From the IMG/VR virus record IMGVR_UViG_3300037349_000149, positions 1-50,236 of that record: a stretch of DNA of 50,236 nt. One strand, written 5' to 3'. This document shows positions 21,692 through 30,118 of this stretch, in pieces. The stretch's first letter is position 1. Each line of letters starts with the position of its first letter. The translations under genes and the position numbers were made by a program. Origin of the DNA: a virus. The notes beneath the pieces were generated by a model that was not told the DNA's origin, ran no database searches, and saw nothing but the letters and a program-made list of their open reading frames with translations.

Positions 21692-22614
21692 CAGTTCGGC
21701 CTCCACTGCTTGCACACGCCCGACCACGTGCCAATCAGATTGAGGTCCACCTGATTCGACGAGCTGATGTAGTCGACCCGCGCGAAGATGCAGAGTGACA
21801 GCGCGTTGGCCGGGAGCGTGACGGGACTGCTGGCCATGGCGTACCACCCCGACAGCGCCACGGGCGTCGTGACGTAGCCGCCGGCCAAGTAGTTCGCGTT
21901 CACGAACGCGTTGGGCAGCCCCGCGGTGGAGAGCAGGCTGCCGTTCTGCACGAGGCCGAAGCCAACCTCGATGAGAGCGTTCTGCGTCCCCGTGTGCGTC
22001 AACGTGACAGCCGTGAAGTTCATCGAGACTTCGAGGAGATCCCCGGAGGCGAATACCGGCGGGATGCTCGTCGTGTCGCTGAGCGATTCGAGCGTCAGGG
22101 TGGTCGACGCGAGGGCCACAACGGACGTGCTCGTGAAGTTGGTGTTGGTGCTCCACGGATTCGAGTAGAACGGCGTCGAGATGAAATTGCCGCCGACGAT
22201 GGGGTACTGATTGTAGAGGCGGAACTTGCCCTGTCGGCGGTAGAGGAACGGGACCGGATTGATCGTCCCCTCGATGGCCGCTCCGAGCGGACCCATGTCG
22301 ATCAGGTCCCCGTTGGCGGGGATGGTCGTGGCGGGGAGAAGCTCGTAGTCGATGCTGTAGCCCGTCGTCGCGGTGCCGTTCGCGGTGGTGCCATTGAGCG
22401 TGTACGCGTTCGCCGATGTCTTGGTGATCTGGAACTGGCCGTCCGCGATGCCTGACGTGCCCTCCTGCTCGATCGTGTCTCCCGTGTTGTAGCCGTGACC
22501 CGTGCACGTGATCGCTATCGGGGACGTGTTGGCGACAGCGGAGATGGCCTTGCGCACGCCCGCGCCGGTGGTGGGGCTGACGAGCGTTCCGTTGCCTGAG
22601 TAGACCGTGCTCAT
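21691..22614 (-). CDS. Tail fibre-like structural protein
   Basis: A 307-residue beta-rich protein (SPIAITCTGHGYNTGDTIEQ; FQITKTSANAYTLNG) carrying the GHGY.TGD pattern frequent in phage fibre domains. The same GHG pattern occurs in the J-like baseplate protein upstream, so the module may be shared. First gene after the gpI equivalent, where Mu carries its fibre gene S. ATG 22614 follows AGGAG. Confidence 0.65.
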   Translation of the reverse strand: MSTVYSGNGTLVSPTTGAGVRKAISAVANTSPIAITCTGHGYNTGDTIEQEGTSGIADGQFQITKTSANAYTLNGTTANGTATTGYSIDYELLPATTIPANGDLIDMGPLGAAIEGTINPVPFLYRRQGKFRLYNQYPIVGGNFISTPFYSNPWSTNTNFTSTSVVALASTTLTLESLSDTTSIPPVFASGDLLEVSMNFTAVTLTHTGTQNALIEVGFGLVQNGSLLSTAGLPNAFVNANYLAGGYVTTPVALSGWYAMASSPVTLPANALSLCIFARVDYISSSNQVDLNLIGTWSGVCKQWRPN

Positions 22615-22615
22615 G

Positions 22616-23542
22616 TCATCCCACTCCTAGCACGCCGCCGCCGTCCGAGGTGCCTGTCACCAAGGTACACGTACTCGCGGCGGGACGCGCGCTCACGTAC
22701 TTCGTCCCGTACGTCGCATCCGCGACGATCTTCCCGTAGTACCCCCACGAGCCATCGGGCAGCTTCGTCCCCGTGACGCCCGTCTCCAGAAACCATGTGC
22801 TGTCGTAGTTCACGACGATCCACGGCACCCATGTGCCTGCGCTCTTATACGTCTTTGCGAGCGCGGTGAGCTGCAATGCCTGCTGCGCCGTGCCCGTCCA
22901 GCCGTAGCAGGACACGCCATCGCCCCACGTGCCGCCCCCCCACGTCTTGGTCGGCGCGACCCACGGCGCCTGACTCCCGAAGGACGAAATGATGACCCAC
23001 GTGCGCCATCGCATCCACGGGTAGTAGTAGGGCTGCGAGGCGCCGTCCCAGTCCCAGTTTGCCGTGTCGACCGTGAGGATCGCGGGCGGCGTCGGGATGG
23101 TCTGCCCCGGAGGGAAGGGCGCGCTCCCCGCGACGTACGTCTTCCACACCGTTCCCGGCGTCGTGCCCGCCCAGCTCGTGACCGTCTGCACCTGGGGGGC
23201 GAGAGGGGTGAGCCAGGATAGGTAGGCGAGGAGCACCGCCGTGGGACTCCCGGTAAGCCGCGCGAGATCGAGCCACTGGATGAGGCGCGCCGTGTAGCCT
23301 GCGACGTTCTCCCCCGGTCCCTGGAAGACTTGGCGATCCTGCGCGAGCCATGGCAGCGCGTCGGGGGGCGCGTAGCTCGGGAAACGGGCCCGCACGGCGA
23401 ATCCCGCGGTGTCGACGAGATCGTCGTAGAGCACCGCCATCGCGTAGCGGTACGACTGAAAGATGGGCCCGTTGAGGTACGTGGGGCTGATCTCGTCTCC
23501 GAGTACGCGGTAGGACGGAGCGGGGATGATGGGCTGGGTCAT
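22616..23542 (-). CDS. Baseplate wedge protein, gpI/Mu gp48 position
   Basis: A 308-residue protein. The N-terminal half resembles tail protein I-type: YRYAMAVLYDDLVDTAGFAVRARFPSYAP, then WLAQDRQVFQGPGENVAGY and LARLTGSPTAVLLAYLSW. The C-terminal half is Trp/Tyr-rich (WDWDGASQPYYYPWMRWRTW). It follows the J-like gene by an ATGA overlap, the fixed order of contractile-tail baseplates. It should link baseplate and fibres. Confidence 0.7.
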   Translation of the reverse strand: MTQPIIPAPSYRVLGDEISPTYLNGPIFQSYRYAMAVLYDDLVDTAGFAVRARFPSYAPPDALPWLAQDRQVFQGPGENVAGYTARLIQWLDLARLTGSPTAVLLAYLSWLTPLAPQVQTVTSWAGTTPGTVWKTYVAGSAPFPPGQTIPTPPAILTVDTANWDWDGASQPYYYPWMRWRTWVIISSFGSQAPWVAPTKTWGGGTWGDGVSCYGWTGTAQQALQLTALAKTYKSAGTWVPWIVVNYDSTWFLETGVTGTKLPDGSWGYYGKIVADATYGTKYVSARPAASTCTLVTGTSDGGGVLGVG

Positions 23543-25170
23543 ACGAAAATGACCGCCAGTCCGCTCGTCGATCCGAGCACGGGCACCTCGGAAACGGTCA
23601 GCGTCGTATCCGCGCTGAGCGATGGCGTCGTCAACTGGAACGAGACGGTTCCCGCGTTGGCGTTCGCGCACGTCACGAGGATCTCCGAGCTCGGAACGAT
23701 CCCTGCGCCCTCGGCCGTGACGCCCCCGATGGGAACGCTGTCGAAGTACGCGGTGAGTGCGGCGACTATGTTCGCGATGGCGGTCGTGGCCGTGATGCCG
23801 GCCTTCGTCGGGATGTACGCCGTGCCCGCGACGCTGATCGGCACGTTCGTTGCGGCCTGCACGAGCGCCGCTTGGCCGGTCGGAACGATCTGCGCCTGGA
23901 TCGCGGCGTCCACCATGCCGAGGTCGCCCCCCTCGAGCACGCCCCCGCTCGTGTAGCTCCCGGGGCTGAGGGCAAGCGCGAAGGTGATGGTCGAACCGCT
24001 GGCCGTCGCTGCGAGCCACGCCACATTGCCGGCGATCTGATTGTTCACGCCCGTCGCGCCGAGGACGCCCGAGATGCTGAAGTACGCGCCCGGTCCGAGT
24101 CCGTGCGCACTCGCCGTCGTGACGGTCGCCGTGCCGCCCGACCAGGAGACGTTCGTGATGGCGAGCTGGGCGCATCCCGTGAGGCCGCCCGCCGCGTTCG
24201 CCGCGTACACGTCCACGACGCCGCTACCGATGTTGAGCACATCGGACACGCGCGTAGCGGGCGCGGTCACGCCCCACGGATTCGCGCTCGTCGGGGCCGT
24301 GTACTGCTGCGAGCCGGCCGAGTTGAATCCGAGCGCTGCGAGGAGCGCCTTCGCCGCGGTCGCGATCGGAACGCTTGTCGAGGCTGCGTAATCCGCGATG
24401 TCCGAGGGCGGCTGAAGAAACGAGCCGAAGACGGGGAGCGACTCGGCGATGTACTGGTAGGCGGAAGCCGCTCCGTTGGGAGAGAGCGCACCAAGCTTCG
24501 CCTCGCACCGCGCGAGAAGATGCGCGTTCGTCTCGATGGGCGAGCCTACGAGGCCACCGCCTACGGGCTGCGCCACGGGCGTCACGCCAGGAAACGGTGT
24601 CAGGAGGATCGCCGTCTGCCCCGTGGAGAGCGTGCCGATCGGGCCGACGAAGGCGGGATCGGCCGTGACGAGGATTGTCGACTGGACGGGCGTCGGCGGG
24701 CTCGCAGCGGGCGCGATCGTACCTGCGCTCGTATTTGTGTAGGTGGCGCCCGACGTCGGATGCTGGAAGTGAAGCTGCCCGGCGGCGTACGTCTGCCCCG
24801 TCGCCGTGATGTTCTGGACAGGGATGCCGCCCGACGCGGCGGAGGGCTCGACGCGGGACGTGTTGTAGACCTGGGTCGAGACCAGATCCATCCACGCGGT
24901 CATGTACCCGGCGCCATCGTTCGAGTCGGTGATCCCCGCGGGCATGATCGCCGCATAGGACGCGAATCCGCCCTGCGCGATGCCGGCGACCACGGCCGAC
25001 TCCTGGCTGACGAGATTCGCGTTGACCTGAAGGATCGTGCGCGACGGGTCGAGGGGCTGCCACGAGGTCACGGGGAGGTTCAACTGCGTCGCAACGGAGA
25101 GCTCCAGCGCGAGGACGTCATCGACGGTCGACGTCGTGACGAGCTCCGCGAGCGTGATGATGGTCGTCAT
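23539..25170 (-). CDS. Baseplate J-like protein
   Basis: A 543-residue wedge protein. It has the N-terminal AELVTTSTVDDVLALELSVATQLNLPVTSW, the central SPIETNAHLLARCEAKLGALSPNGAASAYQYIAES pattern that marks gpJ/Mu gp47-like proteins, and the C-terminal QIVPTGQAALVQAATNVPI with SSEILVT. An extra beta insert with GHGLGPGAYFSISGV sits near residues 360-430. Position between gp46-like and gpI-like genes confirms the call. Confidence 0.85.
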   Translation of the reverse strand: MTTIITLAELVTTSTVDDVLALELSVATQLNLPVTSWQPLDPSRTILQVNANLVSQESAVVAGIAQGGFASYAAIMPAGITDSNDGAGYMTAWMDLVSTQVYNTSRVEPSAASGGIPVQNITATGQTYAAGQLHFQHPTSGATYTNTSAGTIAPAASPPTPVQSTILVTADPAFVGPIGTLSTGQTAILLTPFPGVTPVAQPVGGGLVGSPIETNAHLLARCEAKLGALSPNGAASAYQYIAESLPVFGSFLQPPSDIADYAASTSVPIATAAKALLAALGFNSAGSQQYTAPTSANPWGVTAPATRVSDVLNIGSGVVDVYAANAAGGLTGCAQLAITNVSWSGGTATVTTASAHGLGPGAYFSISGVLGATGVNNQIAGNVAWLAATASGSTITFALALSPGSYTSGGVLEGGDLGMVDAAIQAQIVPTGQAALVQAATNVPISVAGTAYIPTKAGITATTAIANIVAALTAYFDSVPIGGVTAEGAGIVPSSEILVTCANANAGTVSFQLTTPSLSADTTLTVSEVPVLGSTSGLAVIFV

Positions 25171-25622
25171 GTGGACGCCAGGAGGTTCGCGTTGAGGAGG
25201 GTCACGGTCACGCTCGACACGGCGAGGACGAGGGTGAATGGGCCATAGGACGACTGAATGGCCTCGTTGATCGTGAGGCCCGACGTCTGAAACGAGTAGC
25301 TCCCGGTCACGATGGCGGACGTGACGCGCTGGTCCTTTAGAAGCTCCGTCTGGATCGTCCCGTAGAGCTGCGTGATGGCCGCGGGCGTCATGCCCGCGCT
25401 CACGTAGTCGATGATGTTGATGCAGTCGTTCGGGCAGTCGATGACGCTTCCGCGCGGCGTCGTCTGCCGGCATAGAAGCGACTGGATGAGGAGCTGACGG
25501 CCCGTCGTCGTTCGCATCGACGGGTCCGCGTCGAGGATCGTGTTGCCGGCGTTCTTGTTCGGACCCGGCGCGAAGCCGATCCAGAAGTCGATGCCGAAGG
25601 GATTGGGGGCGGGCTGGGTCAT
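25167..25622 (-). CDS. Baseplate gp46/gpW-like protein
   Basis: A 151-residue protein (PFGIDFWIG; TTTGRQLLIQSLLCRQTTPRG; INEAIQSSYGPFTLVLAVS), matching the small gp25-type wedge protein that precedes J in Mu-like phages. Coupled to both neighbours by ATGA overlaps. Confidence 0.7.
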   Translation of the reverse strand: MTQPAPNPFGIDFWIGFAPGPNKNAGNTILDADPSMRTTTGRQLLIQSLLCRQTTPRGSVIDCPNDCINIIDYVSAGMTPAAITQLYGTIQTELLKDQRVTSAIVTGSYSFQTSGLTINEAIQSSYGPFTLVLAVSSVTVTLLNANLLAST

Positions 25623-26101
25623 CCCACCACCCCCAGCGCTGCGGCGATCGTGGGGTCCGGCGTCGGGAGACCGGACACGCCCGCCATCGCGCGAAGGACG
25701 ACCCCCGCGCTGATCGTCGGGAAGATCGTCGGGTCCGTGCCGGCGATGAAGGGGCGCACGGGCGAGCCGTTCACGAAGCCGACGCGCACGAGGCTCCCCA
25801 CCGTGGGCACGCACACGAAGCCGCTCGCGTCCCCCCAGAGAACGATCGGAATCGAGGAGAACGCGGGGCCGAAGATCGCGAGCGCGTCGGGATCGGTGAG
25901 CTGGACGTTCACGTAGCCCGGCGTCGTGTACGTGGCCGGTCCCTGGAAGAGCGCCGATGCGAACGCTCCCGAGGGGGTCGGCGGAACAGCGAGAAGGACG
26001 CGCCCTTCCCACTGGCAGAAATAGGACAGCCGAGGGAGCATGAGCGCGAAGATCGACTCCAGTGCAGCCTTCAGGCGATCGAGCGATTCGGGCTCAGGCA
26101 A
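25619..26101 (-). CDS. Baseplate spike protein, Mu gp45/gpV-like
   Basis: A 160-residue protein with a helical N-terminus and a beta (OB-fold-like) core VCVPTVGSLVRVGFVNGSPVRPFIAGTDP, the characteristic motif of spike assembly proteins. A TTG start is used: TTG 26101 lies six bases after GGAGG and overlaps the previous stop, and no ATG or GTG is in a suitable place. The spike punctures the host envelope. Confidence 0.7.
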   Translation of the reverse strand: MPEPESLDRLKAALESIFALMLPRLSYFCQWEGRVLLAVPPTPSGAFASALFQGPATYTTPGYVNVQLTDPDALAIFGPAFSSIPIVLWGDASGFVCVPTVGSLVRVGFVNGSPVRPFIAGTDPTIFPTISAGVVLRAMAGVSGLPTPDPTIAAALGVVG

Positions 26102-26789
26102 GCATCACCTCCGAGCGCAAGCCGTCGTGGCGGAGGTAGTGCGTCACCCGAGAAACTGTACCCGAGATCGTGGGTCCGAGAAAGGTCGCCCCGGGCGTCC
26201 AGTCGCCAACGGCGTCCGTGGCGATGGTCGCGATCCCTTCGTCCCCCCGGAAGTCGATGCACGTGAAGGGGCTGAGGATGGGTGTGGGGGGCCGCACGGG
26301 GGCCACCTGCACGGTGCCGGTCGCATCGATCCACCAGTCGTCGCCCAGCAGGTCTTGAAGCACCAGGCTCATGGGACCCGCCTGGAACACGTACGAGCCT
26401 CCCAGCGGCGGCGAGCCGAGGAGCGGCGAGCCGACGTACCCGGCAAGGTTCGGGGGCGCTTCCGTGGCGAGCCCTGCTGCCGTCGCGAGGACGAGCGCGA
26501 TGGGCACGCCCAGAGGAGACGTGAAGGGAGGCGGAGGGACGAGCACGGGACGCCGCCAGCCTCCCGTACCGCCCACGAGGCGCGCCTTTCGCACCCCGGC
26601 GAAGTCTCCCACCCGAACGACCGCGCAGGCCCACGTGGAGCCGGCCAGGGCGAGCACCTGGGGGCCGACGAGGGGCGCCGGGAGCACCCGGTCAAGGGTC
26701 ACGTCCGCGTGCCAGATGCCCGAGTAGGGCACCGTGAGGGCGCATGCGACGACGGGCACGCCGGAAAGGGACGCGAAGAGGCCGGGCAT
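26094..26789 (-). CDS. Baseplate hub protein, gpD/Mu gp44 position
   Basis: A 231-residue beta-rich protein (ACALTVPYSGIWHADVTLDR; DWWIDATGTVQVAP; DFRGDEGIATIATDAVGDW). The DWWID...TG and later FTCIDFRGDEG are consistent with hub proteins that sit on the spike. The gene lies directly before the spike gene, the place of the hub in Mu. Call rests mainly on synteny. Confidence 0.55.
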   Translation of the reverse strand: MPGLFASLSGVPVVACALTVPYSGIWHADVTLDRVLPAPLVGPQVLALAGSTWACAVVRVGDFAGVRKARLVGGTGGWRRPVLVPPPPFTSPLGVPIALVLATAAGLATEAPPNLAGYVGSPLLGSPPLGGSYVFQAGPMSLVLQDLLGDDWWIDATGTVQVAPVRPPTPILSPFTCIDFRGDEGIATIATDAVGDWTPGATFLGPTISGTVSRVTHYLRHDGLRSEVMLA

Positions 26790-27409
26790 CAGATGGGCCC
26801 GTTGAAGGTTTCGGGGTTGCCGCCGTTCAAGATCATCTGATCCCTCGCGATGGCATTCTGGTCCGCGATGTTTTGCGCGGCGTAGGGAGACACGGCGGTC
26901 GCTCCGCCGGCGCCCGAGATGGCGGGAGGGGCCGCGAGGGGCGTGACCGTGGCAGGGACAGGCGGGGGAGGGAGAAACTCGCGCACGGTCCACACGGCGC
27001 GAGAAAGCTTCGTGTCCCTGTCCACCTTCTGCGCGCCGATGTCCTCGATGAGGATCGCGCTGATGCCGAGCGTAGCGAGCGACGGGTACGACACGGCGTA
27101 GACGGGCGGGGGCATACCCGGCTTGCTCGCCCGGTAGTTCACGATCGGGTAGACGAAGAACGCGTAGTAGGCGTCTTGCGCGTCGTTCCACCACGAGAAG
27201 ATCAGCTTGAAGGGCTTGGGCTTCGTGCCGCGGTAGGTCTGCGTCGCGCCGTCGAGGCCCTGACCGTCCTTTTGATCCACCTTGAAGAAGCGAGACGCGC
27301 CGTCGATCTCGATGGCGGCGCCCATGCCCGCGGGCCCACCCCACGGAGCGCCATTGATGGTGATGATGTCCCAGGACTGGGACTGGAAGTAGGGCGACGG
27401 CTGCGTCAT
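26789..27409 (-). CDS. Tail/baseplate protein, Mu N (gp43) position
   Basis: A 206-residue protein (WDIITINGAPWGGPAGMGAA; SRFFKVDQKDGQGLDGATQT; KLIFSWWNDAQDAYYAFF), then Pro/Ala-rich to the end. It sits between tape measure and hub, where Mu encodes its DNA-circularisation/baseplate protein N. Several Trp/Tyr-rich beta segments fit a tail protein. Synteny-based. Confidence 0.55.
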   Translation of the reverse strand: MTQPSPYFQSQSWDIITINGAPWGGPAGMGAAIEIDGASRFFKVDQKDGQGLDGATQTYRGTKPKPFKLIFSWWNDAQDAYYAFFVYPIVNYRASKPGMPPPVYAVSYPSLATLGISAILIEDIGAQKVDRDTKLSRAVWTVREFLPPPPVPATVTPLAAPPAISGAGGATAVSPYAAQNIADQNAIARDQMILNGGNPETFNGPI

Positions 27410-29061
27410 CCGCCGAGTTCCTGCGCGATGCGCTCGAGGAGATCCGTTCCCGCTTCCAGTGACACGCTCCGCAACTCCTCGGCCGCTTGCCCTCCACTCT
27501 CGATGTGGATCTGCACCGCGCCCGCCTCGATCGTGATCGTGCGCGACGTGCCGCCGCCCGCGGGCGCGGGCGCGGGAAGCTCCGGCATCGCCATGTCGCC
27601 CATCGCGCGCGCGACGCGATCGGCGCTGGCCTCGCCACCCATGGCGAAACCCTCGCCGTAGTCGATTCCAAGCTCGAACGCCTTGCGCGACGGGGAGTGG
27701 GCGTCAATGCCGACCTTTGCGCCTTCGTGCGCCGCCTCGCCAAGCTGCTGGCCGGCCGCGTGCACGCCGGGAACGCCCGCATAGAGCGAGTTGACGAGCC
27801 CTTGAACGAAGCTCTCTCCCGTACCGATCCCCCCGACGTGGCCGCCCACCGCACCGACGGCTGCGAGTGACGTCACGACGCTGGCCGTTTCATGGGCCAG
27901 GACGAGCATCCCGTCGGCCATGAAGCGGATTGCTAGCCCGACGCCGTTGAGTACACCCTGCGTCGCCCCGATGCGATCCAGCTCGTCGGTGAGAGGCTTC
28001 GCGCCCACGCGCGCGTCGAGCCACGACCGCTCGAGCGACAACGCGAAGTGCGTCCCGTAGTTCACGACGTCGCCGAGGGCCGAGATGATGAAGTTGACGT
28101 CGTGGACGATCTCGTCCTTGAACGACGCGAACGCCGGCTGCCCACTGGAGAACTGTCCGATGAAGTCCTTGAGCGCGCCCGTCAGCGGCCCCGCGTTGAC
28201 GTCCTCGGTGAGCTGCTTCCAGATGTTGTGCCAGTCGGTCGCCACGTCCGTGAGATCGAACTTCTTGGCTGCGAGCTGTCCGACGTTGCCCGTGAGGATG
28301 GCCTGATCGATGGCCGCGATCCCCTTGTCGACCTCGATCTTCCCCGCGGCGAGATCCGCCTTGAGCTGCGCAGGCGTCTCGCCCAAGGACTTCGCGAGGC
28401 CGCTCATGTCGAAGCCGATGCCGCCGAGCTTCTTCGGGAGGATGAGATGCCCCGCGGCTTCGCTCTGCTCGACGAGCCGCTTCAGCTTCTCCGCGCCCGC
28501 GTCGAGCCCGACACGCTGAAGCGCCCCCTGCGCGGCCACGGTGTCCGAAAGGATCTGCTCGTTCTCCACGCCCGATAGCGCCAGCTCCTTCGCGGCGGTC
28601 AGCGTCTTGCCGATGTCGAGGTGACGCGCGGCGGCCATGCCCTCGATCGCCGCGTACGTCTTCTCGCCTTCGTCCTCGGTCTGCGAGACGACGTTGAACG
28701 CCTCGACCATGTTCTCTTTGAACTCGGCCGCCTCGAGAGAGAACTTCACGCCCTCGATCCCGAACTCGATGACGGACTTTCCCGCCTCGACGAACGCCTC
28801 GCCGATCTTCTTGACGCCCTCGGCCGCCAGCTCCGCAAGCGCAATCTCCGGGATGAGGTTTCCGGAAAACTCCTTGAGAAAGCCCCCGTGCTCCTTCTCC
28901 TTCTTGCCGGCCTCCTCGTGCGCCGACGAGTGTGACTTCAGCGCCTTCTCGTTCTTCGCGAGGGCCGCGTCGAGCTCGCCGAGGGCTTCCGCCTCGTGAT
29001 GGGCGGGGCCGGACATGCCGTCCTTAATCGTCGTCTCGTAGTCGAAGCCGGCGTCACTCAT
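27406..29061 (-). CDS. Tape measure protein
   Basis: A 551-residue protein with a charged coiled-coil start (EAEALGELDAALAKNEKALK), Ala/Gly-rich helical body with hydrophobic segments (LNGVGLAIRFMADGMLVLAH; VTSLAAVGAVGGHVGGIG) and an SPSRKAFELGIDYGEGFAMG motif common in tape measure C-termini. This is short for the class; at about 0.15 nm per residue it predicts a tail near 80 nm. Its ATG overlaps the end of the frameshifted chaperone product. Confidence 0.85.
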   Translation of the reverse strand: MSDAGFDYETTIKDGMSGPAHHEAEALGELDAALAKNEKALKSHSSAHEEAGKKEKEHGGFLKEFSGNLIPEIALAELAAEGVKKIGEAFVEAGKSVIEFGIEGVKFSLEAAEFKENMVEAFNVVSQTEDEGEKTYAAIEGMAAARHLDIGKTLTAAKELALSGVENEQILSDTVAAQGALQRVGLDAGAEKLKRLVEQSEAAGHLILPKKLGGIGFDMSGLAKSLGETPAQLKADLAAGKIEVDKGIAAIDQAILTGNVGQLAAKKFDLTDVATDWHNIWKQLTEDVNAGPLTGALKDFIGQFSSGQPAFASFKDEIVHDVNFIISALGDVVNYGTHFALSLERSWLDARVGAKPLTDELDRIGATQGVLNGVGLAIRFMADGMLVLAHETASVVTSLAAVGAVGGHVGGIGTGESFVQGLVNSLYAGVPGVHAAGQQLGEAAHEGAKVGIDAHSPSRKAFELGIDYGEGFAMGGEASADRVARAMGDMAMPELPAPAPAGGGTSRTITIEAGAVQIHIESGGQAAEELRSVSLEAGTDLLERIAQELGG

Positions 29062-29566
29062 CGCCGCTTACTCCCCGACGTGAGAAACGCGATGACGCCC
29101 TCGACGAAGAAGGACAGCCGCAGAGCCGCCGCGTCTGTCTCGGGTGTCGACTCCACACCGAAGAGCGCTTGCCAGTGCCTTGCCGCGTCGAGCCTGTCTC
29201 CCGGCCGCTTGCTCGTGTGCTTGCCTACGGCGCGGGCCAGTTTTTTCCCAGGAGATCGTCCGCCTGCCCGGTGAGCCACGCTACCGCGTTCTGCACCTTC
29301 TGATGGGCGAGCACGCCCTGGAAGCGGTCGAGCAAGGCCGAGACTTCCTGCGGCGACGGGTACACGCAGATCGTGACGAAGAGGTTGCGGAACGCCTCGC
29401 CCTTCATCGCGTCGTCCCGAAGCGACGCCTGGAATGCGCGATGCTCGTGGAGCGTCGGCGAGCGAAGGACGAAGAGCGATGGGCGCGTGTGCGCACTCAC
29501 GAGCTCCACCTTGGTATCCGGGAACCGCGACCGACACTCCGCCACCACCGCGGCCTCGTCCACCAT
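29058..29566 (-). CDS. Tail assembly chaperone, -1 frameshift long form
   Basis: Translation begins at ATG 29566, shifts -1 on GGGAAAAAAC (29249-29240) and continues to TGA 29060-29058. The new part reads GKKLARAVGKHTSK, then RPGDRLDAARHWQALFG and ends with GVIAFLTSGSKRR. Zero-frame codons are CTG GGA AAA AAC, so both G_GGA_AAA and A_AAA_AAC are correctly phased slippery heptamers. A long/short pair just before the tape measure gene is the conserved rule for tail chaperones. The long form recruits tail tube subunits around the tape measure. Confidence 0.8.
29225..29566 (-). CDS. Tail assembly chaperone, short form
   Basis: A 113-residue protein ending at TAG shortly after the slippery site. 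The fold region reads CRSRFPDTKVELVSAHTRPS, RAFQASLRDDAMKGEAFRNL and ALLDRFQGVLAHQKVQNAV, as for small tail-assembly proteins such as Mu gp41. It is the zero-frame product; the longer product arises by -1 slippage at 29249-29240. Confidence 0.8.
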   Translation of the reverse strand: MVDEAAVVAECRSRFPDTKVELVSAHTRPSLFVLRSPTLHEHRAFQASLRDDAMKGEAFRNLFVTICVYPSPQEVSALLDRFQGVLAHQKVQNAVAWLTGQADDLLGKNWPAP

Positions 29567-29610
29567 GAGTCACCTCCGCGGACGACGGTAGCACGGCGTT
29601 CACCCCCGGC

Positions 29611-30108
29611 TCAAGCGACGGCCCCGATCGAGTTGAGGTCGAAGGCCCCGGGCATCCCGTTCCAGTTGATGGCGCCCGGGAGGTAGAGGCCGAACGTGCG
29701 CTCGCTTGGATCGTCGGAGACCTTGTTCTTCGCCTCCTGCTTGCCGATGAAGCAGGAGAAGGAATCGAGGATCGTGGGGAGCGGTCCGATGGGCGCGTAC
29801 GCGACGGAGATCGAGATCGGAACGAACCGGAAGCCGCCGAGGGGCAGACCGATGGCGCCCAGCGTCGTCAGGAGCAGCGTCGCGGGATTCGCGAACATCG
29901 TGATCGACCCGTTCGCCTCGTACTTGCCGTTCGTGAGGCCGAGCGAGACCTTTTGCGTGCCGTACACCTTCGACCGCTTGCAGTCGTCGTCGTAGTCTAC
30001 GGCGGACACGCCCACGAACTGGAGGATGCCTGCGCCCGCGACACCGACGCGCAGCACGATGTCGGCGAAGGACGGATACGCGCCATTGATCAAAGGGAAA
30101 ACAGCCAT
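29611..30108 (-). CDS. Tail tube protein
   Basis: A 165-residue beta-rich protein (ADIVLRVGVAGAGILQFVGV; KVSLGLTNGKYEANGSITMF; PTILDSFSCFIGKQEAKN) located between sheath and chaperone genes, the invariable place of the tube gene in contractile tails. Size fits. ATG follows AAGGAGCGCACC. Confidence 0.75.
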   Translation of the reverse strand: MAVFPLINGAYPSFADIVLRVGVAGAGILQFVGVSAVDYDDDCKRSKVYGTQKVSLGLTNGKYEANGSITMFANPATLLLTTLGAIGLPLGGFRFVPISISVAYAPIGPLPTILDSFSCFIGKQEAKNKVSDDPSERTFGLYLPGAINWNGMPGAFDLNSIGAVA

Positions 30109-30118
30109 GGTGCGCTCC

